From assembly GCF_016859285.1 (NCBI RefSeq), contig NC_053406.1:6211501-6275500 (forward strand): a DNA stretch of 64,000 nt, given 5' to 3'. The notes beneath the pieces are model-generated. The model did no database searches and was not told the origin of the DNA. It was given only the letters and a program-made list of their open reading frames with translations. Made by a program: the position numbers and the translations under genes. Below, piece after piece: positions 1 to 16,975 of this stretch. Numbering within the stretch: position 1 is the stretch's first letter; each line of letters begins with the position of its first letter. This DNA comes from Xiphias gladius (taxonomy: Eukaryota > Chordata > Actinopteri > Istiophoriformes > Xiphiidae).

Positions 1-1469
1 AAGAAGGCCTACATCACAGCAAATACTGTATGGTTAATCGTTTACTAACATTAACCAGTTGAGATTGTAGATTGTACTATTGCTCAGTGACGAATTAGAG
101 GTTAGATACATATTTTTTCCCTCCGGTGCCTTTGTATTTTATTGTTCATTAGGGCATAAATCACAGTTTGGCATTCAGGGTTACGTGCCAATGTAGTTCG
201 TTTTACAGCAGGTGCTAGTAGTGCTTTTCATTGGGATACTTGGAGTGTACCTGTCTTTGCTCCACATGACCACACCAGAGCAACAATTGCATTAGGTCTG
301 AAAGATGGACTTAAGTTGTGGAAACCAGACTTAGCCCACCAACAGTAGGTTTTTTGGGGATAAGCTCGAACAGCACTACCTGCTTTTCTCTCTTAATCTG
401 AAGTTGTTTTTCATACTCTACTCTAGGGCTAGGAATCACAGGGTAACTCACAATGTTGCAAGATAATTTGCCCACAATAACAACAGTAGTGTCACAACTC
501 AAATGATTATTTTACAAGTCTCATATAGGATGAAACACATCTACAATACAAAACAGTATCTGTGCAACTATCATATTCTATATTATAGGAAAACAATCTT
601 CTAAAAAGGTGCAATGTGTATATTTGTATTTTGTACAAATGACTCAAACCTGCACTGCATTCACTGGCTTATTATAAGTGTTCAGTTCAGAAAGATTTAT
701 AAACATATGGGATGATTTTAACAGACACAGCAGCGTGAATAGTGTTCTGTTATTTTAATAACAAACTGCCATAAACTGGAGTTATGTCCGATTTAATGAA
801 GTTTAAATATCTGTAGAAAAGAAAGTAAATGCATTTGTCTCAGTAACACAAAAGAAAGCATCACATCACTGGTGCTAAAGTATAAACGACTTATTGCAAG
901 AGATGGTGTAATAATATAATGCAATATTGATCACTTCTCACCACATGAGCAGCGAGTGACAAATAGGGGAGTGGTAGTTTAAGTGAGAGTTCAGTGAGCT
1001 TTATTAGATAATTTTGGGATTTACATTGTCTAATACATACACAATGTCAAGATAGTTGTATTTTCATATTGTGCATTAAATAATACTACATACTGACCTG
1101 ACATAAGACCCAGCCATATGTGAAGTTAGTATAATCTTAAACTTATGATTTGTTGTTGAAGATCCACACGTAGTTGACCTATATCTACATTCTTAAGATC
1201 TGTTTTGTCAGTTTTTGCCCAGACTTGCATGATCTGATTGCTATGTCTGCATGAGTATGATTACAAAATAATTTGTGAGTTACAGGCTATATTTTTGTAA
1301 TCACCGTCTTTATTACTACACCACCCACTTCTGTAGTTTTCTACAACACTAGCTTGAGTACAGTATTAGATAGATATTGTCTGTAAATAAAATGTATAGT
1401 GCAACAACATTAACGTAGGTTCCTCCATCTTGAAAGGGCTCTGATCCAGTTTTATATTTAATTCCTCAG
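1..1469. other. Upstream part of cab39 (intron or promoter), no gene seen
   Basis: AT-rich sequence with no coding exon that I can support. It ends in a plausible 3' splice site (tttatatttaattcctcag, AG at 1468-1469) just before the exon carrying the cab39 start codon. Most of this stretch is therefore probably the end of a 5'UTR intron, with the noncoding first exon and promoter lying outside the window or unrecognised within it. Confidence 0.5.
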
Positions 1470-1511
1470 GTGGACAGTCCGCTGCCTGGTTGCTCGTGGT
1501 AACTCTCCGCC

Positions 1512-4500
1512 ATGCCTTTCCCCTTTGGCAAGTCCCACAAGTCGCCGGCAGACATCGTCAAGAACCTTAAGGATAGCATGACAGTGCTTGAGAAGCATGA
1601 CATCTCTGACAAAAAGGCAGAGAAGGTACGGTGAATCTCACACAATTTTAGTTGTTCGTCACTTTCACTTGTGGAATTTATCACGTCTGAAATGTCAATT
1701 GGAGCCAAAAAAGTAATTTTTAAGGGAGCTTTCTAAAGCTTGAAATAATGTGATGTCCATTTTATAGTCTTTATATTGCTGTGTGTAAATACGTATGCAT
1801 ATATTTAGGCCACAGAGGAGGTGTCAAAGAGCCTGGTGGCCATGAAGGAGATCCTATATGGGACTAATGAGAAAGAGCCCCAGACCGAAGCAGTGGCCCA
1901 GCTAGCCCAGGAGCTCTACAACAGTGGCCTACTTAGCACCCTGATAGCAGACCTGCAGCTCATCGACTTTGAGGTGAGACTTCATGTGTCCTTTGTAGGA
2001 GTAGAACAAAAAGGAGGAGAAAAATATTGAATGAATGAGTGTGAAAGTATGGGAAATATAGGATTAACGATTTAATACTAAGAGCGTGCAGTGAAGTGGT
2101 CTTAGTTTATCTAAGGTATGTATAGAGTAAGAATGTGTCTTGTGAGAGAAAGGGATCCATAGGTTTTAAAAATGTACACTCAGTAGTGAGGACAGTTTGG
2201 TATATGTGACAGACCTGCCTATGTCGATATGTGGGTAAAGTCATGTCTCGCTGCAATATGTCAGACTGGTGCTGTGTCGTAACTGCTACTGCAGGCTTCC
2301 CTGACTCATCCTATCACAGCATGATTCATTTTGTTGTGTGATCTCTCTCTTCCTCTTTAACTGTCTACAAGTCTCCTTTCCTGTTTAAAGGCAAAAGCTG
2401 GTGAAGAATTGCAAATCACTCAAGTGCAACAGAGAAATATGACAGCGACTTAACAGATGTTTAAAACATTTCTGCATTCATTTGGTGTATGCTGAATTTC
2501 TATCAGTATGACCTTTTTTTGGCTGGTCTGCCACAGCGAGGCCATCCCCAGAAACGCATATGTCCATGACTGACTGAGTGCTTAAGTTACACCATTAGTC
2601 AGCCAGCCGAGTGTTGGAGTTTCCCTATGGCTGTTGCTTTTTTCAAAATGAATTGGCACAAACAGTTTCTATATCATCAAAAGGGGTCGTTTACAGATAA
2701 TGTTGCTAACTAAGCACTTTTGTTGCTAGAATAATCGACTTTTCACATCCCTTTAGTGAGCACCTAGTGACAAATCTAGCAAATGTTTGGACAAACCTTA
2801 GCTACTTTCCATAGAAGAGAGTGTACAGTAATTTTACCTCACGAGTGTGAAGTCAGGCTTTCCCTCCGGAGGCCCATCTTTTATATGCGTCTCATTTAAT
2901 TGACCACATGGCAGCTGCATAGACGTGAATGAGCATCTAACTTTCTCTCTGAGTGATCATTTTACAAGGCAATATAGCCGAAATCAAACTTTACATACAA
3001 ACTTTAGCGTTATCAAGCTATTAATTCTTTATCTGTTACCATCAGGGTAAAAAAGATGTTGCTCAGATCTTCAACAACATTTTGAGGCGTCAAATTGGCA
3101 CTCGGACACCCACGGTGGAGTACCTCTGCACCCAGCAGAATATCCTCTTTATGTTGCTTAAAGGGTAAGGAAACACACACACAGAGTAATTATGTTCCCC
3201 TTGATCATTAAAATTCTTGTACATGTTAACACATTATGGAGTAGTCCAAGAAACTTCCTAAGTAACTTCCTTACATAAAAGGAAACGTTTTCTAATGGAG
3301 TGGCTGTGCCTAAAGAGGAAGAATGAAAATAGGCTCAAATGTTTATGCCAATGAAGCAACATTGTATTTTGGTAGAAGCTGTGCCTTTCCAGCTTCCTGT
3401 GATATAAGTTTAAACTATTGCTGATGATTTTTTAGAAGTTTTTCCTTTGCTCCATGAGTCTTCTTTTCTCCATGAAGCAATAGTGACTACAAACACAAAA
3501 ACAACTGGTAAAGATGACAGTATTTGAACTTATATCAGTATTGTGCCCAGGAATGTAGAGAAGCCGAAGCTCTTCCTAGGATTTCATGCTTTTAAAGCCA
3601 GATTTATATTTGAATATTTTTTTTTAAATCTTCATTCCACTTTAATAAATAACAAAAAACTAGATTGTCCAAAAACGAGTTAAAAATCCCAAATATATTT
3701 GTGTTACATATTGTTTGAAAAATTAATTGGGTTTGATACCTTTGCCTAACACATATTTGGCAGATGTTCTTTATGTGTCACATTTGCAAGCTAAGGATGG
3801 ACGCACCACTTTCCTATTTCAGATCTTTGACACACGTTGATGCTCCAGACTAACAGCAGCTTTACCACATTCACTCCCTTGATTGGCACATTTTGGCTAT
3901 GAAATGCATTATATGCCACAACTTTACATGACTGGTGTATTTCATTATTTTGTGTTTGTTCAATTACACCTAAGAGACCCCATTTAAATGTTTATAACAA
4001 AGCAGTCTTCTGAGAGACCCTACACCGTGTGCAAACATCTTTTTACAGAAATAATTAATCAGTTATCTTCATTAATGATCTAATTAGCAAAGTTGGTCAT
4101 GTCTAACACTGTATTTCATGATTATGACAGAACATTAGGCACCTCACTTACCTCTTGTACCTCTAGGTTTGCTCTCCTTTGCTATCAACAGTTCAATATA
4201 CTTTTGTCTTGTGTTGCTGTTTTGTCCAGGTATGAGTCTCCAGAGATTGCCCTAAACTGCGGTATCATGTTGAGGGAGTGCATCAGACATGAACCACTGG
4301 CTAAAATCACACTGTGGTCAGAGCAGTTCTATGACTTCTTCAGATATGTGGAGATGTCCACGTTCGACATTGCCTCAGACGCATTTGCCACTTTCAAAGT
4401 AAGTTGAAAGTTGTTCAGCTGTTGGATCTAGGCTGATTTTGTTTGAGTAATGCTCTGAGAAAGCTTACTCCGTAGATGTTAAACCATTGACTCTTTTGCA

Positions 4501-7500
4501 AAAGAAACCAAAAGCATAATTTCAAAATTTATGAATTGACATACTGTAAGAGATGAGCAGAGATGCTTTTTACAGTTTCATGACATCTATCTTCAGTGTC
4601 CCTATTTCCTACTTTCTGCTACTTTGTTGTTGGTGGTGGTGGTGGTTTTACATTATATAATTTAAAATATTGTAACTAACATGAAACCTCAAACAGGAAA
4701 TTTGATAATGCATTGGCTGCAAGTGGCTGCTGCTGCTACTGCTGATATTGCCATTATAATGACACATTGACACAAACAGAGTTGGAGATTGGATTTGGAG
4801 CTGCTATAATGGGAAAGACAGGGTTTATATGCAGAGTTTTGAGTTATGATTTAGAGCTGTCATGAATCTGCCTCTAACCTTCAAAACAGAAAGTCATGGT
4901 GGCTGTTGTGAAAATCCTGTTCAAAAATCCCAGAAATGTTCCACTTGAATTCAATTTCTGATTAAATATTACTAGAAACAGATGCAGTTGCACAGTCATG
5001 CCTAATTTCATATTTACGTATTACACTTGGATTAATGAACCGTTTATATTAAGTCATATTAGCGTATAAACCACTTCTTGTAGTTTGTTGTTTGTTTAAG
5101 CTTCTATGAAAACTGCTCAGTTTTAAACTGAAATTTAAAAGTATGGGGAAAATGTTGAGCTATTCACACAAACTTTTACACCACAGCTTAATGAAAACTA
5201 AAAACTAAAACTTTTTAATTCTGGCATTTAATCCTGGATCTTTTAATACAAAGCCTTTTATATTCCTTCCAAAAAACGATAATTTGCTACAGATAATCAA
5301 GTCCTCTTATGTCTTTAAAAATTATTATGTTCATAAATATCAATAATCACGCTGTAACCCTAAACATTTTTCTGTCTAATTTGAGGTTCAGGAGTTTTCT
5401 GTTTTTTTGACAAAATTGCAATGCATTTCTCAGGCTTATTTCTGCATATGTTGGAGTTTGTTGTACCTGCATTGTCCAAATGGAGACAAATGGGACCAGG
5501 CTACGCGAAAAACATTAGTCTGAATGTATTTCTAATAGTTTGCATTGTCTATTTCCAGGACCTCCTCACAAGACACAAGCTACTGAGTGCAGAGTTTCTG
5601 GAGCAACATTATGACAGAGTGAGTCCACACTTAATTAGAAAGCCAGTATTTAATGGGGTGTCACCCAAAGTGACATCAAAATTTTCATGTAGCAAAAATC
5701 TTCATCAGTACAGAGTTTATCACAAAAAAATGAAGGTAGCAAAGAATCATTCATCAGTCAGTCTTAACTCTACGCATTTCTCTACTACTTTCGTGCAACA
5801 CATACCAGTTATTTAAAGCTCTGGCCTGTTATTGGAATTCAGTGTGTCTGAGATGACTATTTGTAAAAGCTTCAGAAGAACCACACTGTTTCCTTTTTAC
5901 CAGTTACATGTGAATTACAACTGTGGCAGTCTGAGTGCTTGGCATGCCTGTAGTCCCTTTCCTAACAACATCAAACCAGCCATTTGGGGTATCATTTGCA
6001 GGCTGTGAACACAAAGTAGCTGTCAGTCTGTGAGGGAAAATCTCTAATTTTCCTGTCATTGTCCTTTGATACAAGAAACAGATGCAATTGTGAAAACCAC
6101 TACTTGACGCATTTAGATGACACACTCCCTCTCACCCCCAGCCACCTATTTCTTTCTGTCTTCTCTCTCTCTCTCTCTCTCTCTCACCACCTCTTTCTCT
6201 CTCTCTAGTTCTTTAGTGAATATGAGAAGTTGCTCCACTCAGAAAACTACGTGACTAAAAGGCAGTCCCTCAAGGTAAGGACCCTGAGTCATGCCAGTAA
6301 ACAGGTTTCATGTAGTAGCGCAACTCTGTTAAGAGAGCTATTTAAAGATGGGGTCTTGTCAGTGTTTGGTTTCACTAAACGTTTCCATCCCCATCACCTT
6401 GTCATGACTGCCATCTAGTGTTTGGACCAAGAATTTTTTTTTTTGACATGTCTTTTAAAACCACTTTAATATCTAGTGTTTTCTTCACTTGCCAAATGTT
6501 TTTGACAATACATTTAGTGCATAATTTCACCTGAATGTGAATATTAAGCATTTTGTAGCTCTGAAGCCACAATCTGTATCTCAAATGTAGAGAAATGGAT
6601 CCCCCACTGCCAAAAATTATTACCCAAGATTGAAACCCGCTCCCTCCCTCAAATTGGTAGTTATGTTTCATTGTTGATTTCTAATGCTGTTTAAGGTCGG
6701 TTAACACTAGTAACATTTCCACTTAAAGGCGGTCAAATGGGCCTGTATTTTCAATCATGATGCAGATTTTTCAAACTAATTACACTAAACATTTATGTGG
6801 GCAAAGGAAATTACAATTAACCAATTGTAATTTGTGTCAATTTGGCAAATCTGCAACTGTTTGCCAATTTAAAAATTTTTTTTTTAAAAATTCAAATTAA
6901 TAATAATTGCTGTTTTTCACTCTGAAATGATCTAGTTACTGGGGGAGTTGCTTCTTGACCGGCACAATTTCACCATAATGACGAAATATATCAGCAAGCC
7001 AGAGAATCTCAAACTAATGATGAATCTGCTACGGGACAAAAGCCGCAACATCCAGTTTGAGGCTTTCCATGTTTTTAAGGTAAAAATCAAAGCACAGTTT
7101 AAGGTGTGTGTCCATGAGGTATCTTTAACAAACAATAAAAGGCTTAGAGGTAAAGGAAGGTTAAAAAAACAAAAACATTTTCAGAGGTGCCAAGAGGCTC
7201 ATAACCTTACCTCAGGTATAGTGCATTCAGCATTCTGCTAGCAGAGAAAAATATATGAAAACAAATAACAGACAAAAAAACTTTCCGGTTATTTTTTTTG
7301 CACTTTTAAGCAAGGACAAATATCAACTTTAAACTCCCACCTTTTCATCTTTGATCATTCATATAAAGTGACAAAGATGAGCACCTCTTTGAAAAGTTAA
7401 AAGTAATTTGACATAGAAGTCTTTAATGTGGTGTCACTAAAAGCAGCTGCTGCTACTCTAAATCCACTCAAAATAGATGCCTAGTGGGCACACGTCCTTG

Positions 7501-7776
7501 CAGTTGTATCAAACATGTGGTCAGCATTAAACGTAGCACACATTATCTTCATATATTATAATCCTTGTCTTCTTCCTCCACTACCAGGTGTTTGTGGCCA
7601 ACCCCAACAAGACGCAGCCCATCCTTGACATCCTGCTGAAGAACCAGACCAAACTCATTGAGTTTCTCAGCAAGTTCCAGAACGACAGAACAGAGGATGA
7701 ACAGTTCAATGATGAAAAGACTTACCTGGTCAAACAGATCCGGGACCTCAAGAGGCCTGCCCCACAGGAGGCCTGA
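1512..7776 (+). CDS. cab39: Calcium-binding protein 39 (MO25-alpha), LKB1-STRAD scaffold
   Basis: Coding exons: 1512-1625, 1809-1973, 3046-3164, 4230-4398, 5559-5618, 6209-6274, 6936-7079 and 7588-7776. All are bounded by AG/GT and stay in phase. The product is 341 aa, the length of human CAB39, and begins [20 protein letters not shown]. It is almost identical to vertebrate MO25-alpha throughout, for example [18 protein letters not shown] and [20 protein letters not shown]. From the family: MO25 is an all-helical, Armadillo/HEAT-like cytosolic scaffold that holds the pseudokinase STRAD in its closed form, activates LKB1 upstream of AMPK, and also activates MST/SPAK/OSR1 kinases. The ATG is preceded by an acceptor at 1468-1469, so 1470-1511 is 5'UTR. 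The near-perfect match to CAB39 argues against the paralogue cab39l. Nothing in the coding sequence looks damaged. Confidence 0.97.
2882..2986 (+). repeat. 105-bp dispersed repeat, copy 1 (cab39 intron)
   Basis: A near-identical copy lies in the same orientation at 57326-57430. Both share tttaattgaccacatggcag and later ctctctgagtgatcatttta, and they end in gccgaaatca. No terminal inverted repeat or poly-A tail is visible. The family is unknown to me. Confidence 0.8.
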
Positions 7777-9870
7777 GGAAAGTGCAGACGTGGGGGGGAG
7801 GAGCCACCAGGACCATGTCTGGAACACATCCAGACAACATCTGCTTAACGGATCCATCAGCAGCTGCTGTTCTGGTTTCTGTACAAAAATCGAGGAAACA
7901 AATGAAAAACCGACGAAATACAAACGTACCCATATCAACTCATCAGGAAGTCGCCAGCTCCTCTGCTCCTCATAGAACATTTGATTTTTTTTTTTTTTTC
8001 TTTTTCAGTCTTTTTCCTTCAAAAGAAATGAGAGAAAATAATAGATGCTGCTGCTTTCTTGCACATTGAGACATGTTAAGTATATTAAAATGACACAACA
8101 GTCCATCAAACATAGTGACAGAATATGTCTGTGCATTTTAAGTAAGGCAGACTTCCTGATAGACACCAAGGATCAAAAATAGACACAAGTTTACACGCGT
8201 ATATGTATTACATTAAAAGAAAAACATGCATACACACTTACTGGAAGAATATCAGCTAAAACCTTGTGATGGAAATGGTACGAGCAAGTTGAACATTGGT
8301 GTGTTTGTAGCATGCCTTGAAATGTGACAGATCCAAGGCTGTACCCGGCGTCGACTCTGTGATGGCCTGCCCAGTCTGGCTCCCATGTTCAGTGCCACAG
8401 ACTCGGAAATGCACGTACATCACAGCAACCGCTACAGTTCGCATCTATGCCTTCATCCAATAAAGCAACAGTGGTTCATTTAACCGATTTGTGGGGACAA
8501 GCTCTCAGATGCCATCACACAGAACCATTTACCTCCTGTGCGCTTTGTTACGACACAGCACTTGAAGCACATGAGGAAAGGAGGGAGGGATGCAAGGTAT
8601 GAATTTGGCAAAGCCTGAGAGTTGGGTCTCTTGATTATTTTCTGGAACAGGGTGAACATGTACATATGCCTTTTTTTTTTTTTTTTTGCTTTGTAGATTT
8701 TTGTTTAACCTTGACATATGAATATATATTATATATATATTACCTGAAACATCACGTTTTTGGTTAATTGTAATCAAATTACTTTCTAAACCATAAAAGA
8801 AACAACAAACAACTTAAATGACATTGTTTTTGCATTTCATTTTACTGCTGAAATGGTTGCTGGTGGGTTTCTTTGTACATAACTTAAAGGGCCAGCTCAC
8901 ATTTAGCTAACCTATAGGATATTAACAATTTGTACAGCAGAGGAATGTCATGGTATTAGCTCTGGATCTGTTAATCCTCTTTTTATTCTCCATCTACATT
9001 TTGAGTATCTCTCAGACGGCTGCAGGATTGTGAGCAGTGCAGAAGGGGAGGGAGGGGATTGAAAGAGTATTAACTGAAAAATTAAAGCTTGTGTGTTTGT
9101 GCACTTTGTGATGCACTGAGCGATCAACATCACCTAACTGGAGTCGAGGACTGGGGAGCCCGCCCCCCTCCTCAATTTCATTAACTTGTTGGGGTTTTTT
9201 TTTTTTTGGGGTGTTTTCTCTCCCTCATTCTCACCACTTGGCTGGTGGCCTGGAAGTGCTGTGTGGCCCCACAGTGAGTGTGCTTCAGGGGTGAGCTCAT
9301 CAGGACATAGACAACTTGCCACATCATTTTACTTTCCCCCCTCTCTTCATGTTTGAGCCGTTCTCTTCGGAGGGTTGATAATTCCAGTACAATTATGAGT
9401 GTAAAGCATTGTGGGTAGCAGAGTACTTAGGGCATGTCGGATAGTCCTCACGGTGCTGAGCAAAACTGATGAAACCACAGATTTGTTACTTTACAGTGAC
9501 TGACACGGTCCCTGCAATTGGACATATTTATACATTCAAACAGGCTAATAAAAACCATCTCAGTGCAGACATCAGCTCTACTCAGATAGCCCACAGTTCC
9601 TCCATGCGCACTGAACATGCATGTTCCTCCACTGGCTGTGCATGATGCTGTACTAAAGATGTTGTACTGGAATTGTTTCTTTTTTCCAAATATTTAACAA
9701 CATTGAAATGTCAAACTGAACTCTTGGCTATGTGGCTGTATGCTGACTTTGACTCCAGTTTCAGCATAGAGTGTGTGGGTGCTTTCAGAAGTGTCAAAGG
9801 CCTGGGCCCTGCAATCAAAATAAAGAAAAAAAAAAAAAACATTTGGAATATAATAAAGCTGTTGTCTTTT
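7777..9870 (+). other. cab39: cab39 3'UTR with several poly(A) signals
   Basis: About 2 kb without another gene follows the cab39 stop. AATAAA hexamers occur at 8459-8464, 9819-9824 and 9852-9857. The last two are the likeliest distal ends, and mammalian CAB39 mRNAs also carry long 3'UTRs. The stretch holds T-rich tracts at 7986-8000 and 8669-8687 and an (AT)n patch near 8720-8740. The end point is inferred. Confidence 0.55.
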
Positions 9871-9879
9871 TCTTCCTGT

Positions 9880-11207
9880 GTGCAGAAACCGCACATCTGT
9901 CAAATATGTGTTATAATTGGGGTATGTACATCAGCTTGGTATATAAATTGGTGGGGATAGTACCCCAGTAAGTAGCTCTACCACAATGTAAAAATACTCA
10001 ATTAAAGCAAAGGTCATGCATTCAAAAATGTACACAGTTTTTACACAGTATTTAAGTATTGTCAGCAAAATATATTTTAGTAACAAAAGTAAATTAGTTG
10101 GTACCCAGCATTTTCATGTTGTAGCATGTCAAGTTGTAGATTACAACAACCATTTCTTAAATACTGTTGGGAATGAGGAAGACATTTCATAAGCTCCTTA
10201 TATGGTTTAACTGAAAAATATCCATCTGCAAATTGACTACTAACAATAGTAGTCAATACCCAGTAAATGTAGTGGAGTAGAAGTTAGTATATGTCTCTGA
10301 AATGGAGTGGAGTCGAAAGGTTAGGTAACATTATGGATATAGTCAGAGCTGCACTGAATGTACTTAATTACGCTCTATGACTTAGTGGAGTGGGAATGGC
10401 TTATTTCAGCGTGGTCTGGTAAACAGTTTATGCAACTCGCCCCTGTTTGGAAGAAATTCAGCCCTCCCCAACAATGACGCAGTTAGCTGTTTTACTGATG
10501 GACGAAGTGGGTTTTCTGACCAAAGCCATTCAAACCCTTCCCACCGTTTCCTCGCTCAACTTTCACTCTCCTTGTTAGCACGTGTAACTGAAGTCTTAGG
10601 AAAAAGTTGCGGCGGGTGATGTCCGGCCTCCTGGGGCCAGCGGGGAACCGGGTGGGGGGGGGTGAAAACAGCATCGATGGGTTTCACGTTTTCGTGGCGA
10701 ACCTGTAAGGAAACAGTGGTGGAGCAGGCGGTGTACAGTGGGGGAGTCAGGGCGTTTCGGCTGCAGACAGCTGCCCCGTGAAACAGAGGACACCTCAGAG
10801 CTGAGAGAGTGAAAGGGGGGGGAGCTGAAACTCCCCAAGGGAACTACAATGTCACATTTTCATTTCATACCTCGCTATGGGGAAAATATCGATTATGGCC
10901 GCTATAGGGACCTTTAACTTCAAAACAAGGCGTGTTTCAGTTTTGGTTAACGGGCGTTCATTTGGCTAGAATGAGCGGCTACTGGTCGGTGAACCGGATG
11001 CACGCGGAAGTCGACAGGGGAATGTGATGCTGAATTAGATAAGAGCTCATACAATGGTGTGTTTTGTTTTGTTTTTGTTTTGTTTTTGTTTGTTTGAATG
11101 GAGTTTATCCCCTTTACAACGCTATCATAAACAGAAAAGCAACGGACCGCTCCTTTAAGGGCAGATTCAAAAATAAATAAATAATTTAAAGGGAAAAAAA
11201 AACAGCA
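9880..11207. other. cab39-itm2c intergenic and itm2c upstream region
   Basis: No coding exon is recognised. From about 10400 the base composition becomes more GC-rich, with several CpGs around 10610-10780, consistent with the approach to the itm2c promoter. A (GTTTT)n-like tract lies at 11062-11095. Confidence 0.4.
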
Positions 11208-11218
11208 CACTTCCGGTG
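11208..11218 (+). promoter_or_regulatory. itm2c: Consensus ETS/GABP site, probable itm2c core promoter
   Basis: The sequence cacttccggtg is a strong ETS-factor (GABPA/ELK type) element, about 165 bp upstream of the itm2c ATG. Sites like this are typical of TATA-less housekeeping promoters near the transcription start. No TATA box is evident nearby. The assignment rests on motif and position only. Confidence 0.45.
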
Positions 11219-11381
11219 GATAAAGACAAAACCAGAGAGAAAAGCAGCCCAGCTGTGAGAAGAGGGCGGCCCATCGACGAGGTGAGGGGACTTGTTTCAG
11301 GACAGTGTCCAGCTATCGTTGACACAGACGAGCTCAGAAGGCGCCTGCAGCAGACCGACAGACCACCAGTGACACTGAGCC

Positions 11382-15960
<4,579 letters not shown>

Positions 15961-16975
15961 ACACGACAGTGGCACATCCCCAGTCACTACCCCAGCCACT
16001 GTAGCACCCTCCGGTGGATCAGATCATGTCTGAGTTGCACTTTACTTGAGATTTTGATTTGATGTCCTTTGTTAAAGATTTTTTAAAATTTCACTGCCTG
16101 CCTGTTTTCTTTTTTTTTTTTTTCAGTTTCCCATAGGTGAAAATTTACCCTTAAGTGTGATGCAATACTAAACTGTTGGTTCTGTGACAGGATTTTCCAT
16201 GTAGCAAAGTCCTTAAACCAATAATGAATTATAATTTCAAGACCTCTCCTCCTTGCTCTTTGGGGATTTGTACGATGGTTACTGTCGTTGGGAGGTGACA
16301 GTTGTTTTTTTGTTTGTTTTTTTTCTCCTGCCCTGGGGGTTACTTTGTGTCTCTCAGCACTGCTAACACGGTCATCTACACAAAGCATGAAGCCTTGCTT
16401 TCCTGAGCAAACATTATCCATAGATTTCAATTTTTTTTTTTTTCTCTCATGTTCTTAGTAATGTAAACATGTAACTACTGATGACTAGTTGCTTGCTAGC
16501 ATCTTAATCCTGTTGCCTGTTGCTTCCTTGCCCCCTTTCTGCCTTTCCTTTTCCTAAAAAGCATCAATTCAACGTAGAGCTGCACTTTTTTGTATAATAT
16601 TCCATCATAATTGGAACTAGTGAAGACCCATCATTTATTTTTGATGCTCTCATTTGTTTTTTTGTTTTTTTTGTTTTTATTATAATTTTTTTTGCTCTTC
16701 AAAATCTCCTTATCACTGCGTTTGTGAATCATTTTACAATAATGTCTTTGCTTTTCCTTGCATGTGTTTATCTATAAGAGAAAAACAGCACTGTTAGAAT
16801 GTTTTGTAAACCAATGTTTAAAGCCTTAGTCCAGAGTCACAGACTGGATTAAAGTCAATACCACTGAAAGGGAGCATATAATATGATATGTTAGTTAAAA
16901 AACAAACAAACTCTGATCTGTATAATTTGTCTGCCGATGAAATCTGTCTGTGAATAAAGTAGTGAAAAAAATGTG
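15961..16975 (+). other. itm2c: itm2c 3'UTR and poly(A) signal
   Basis: About 1 kb of T-rich noncoding sequence after the itm2c stop, ending with AATAAA at 16953-16958 in the context gtgaataaagtagtg. Poly-T runs occur at 16112-16124 and 16430-16443. Cleavage about 15-20 bp after the hexamer is expected. Confidence 0.65.

Noticed and set aside
9852..9857. Possible separate small gene around 9673-9971
   Set aside because: The frames overlap the cab39 3'UTR end and poly-A-like tract, and show no conserved protein.
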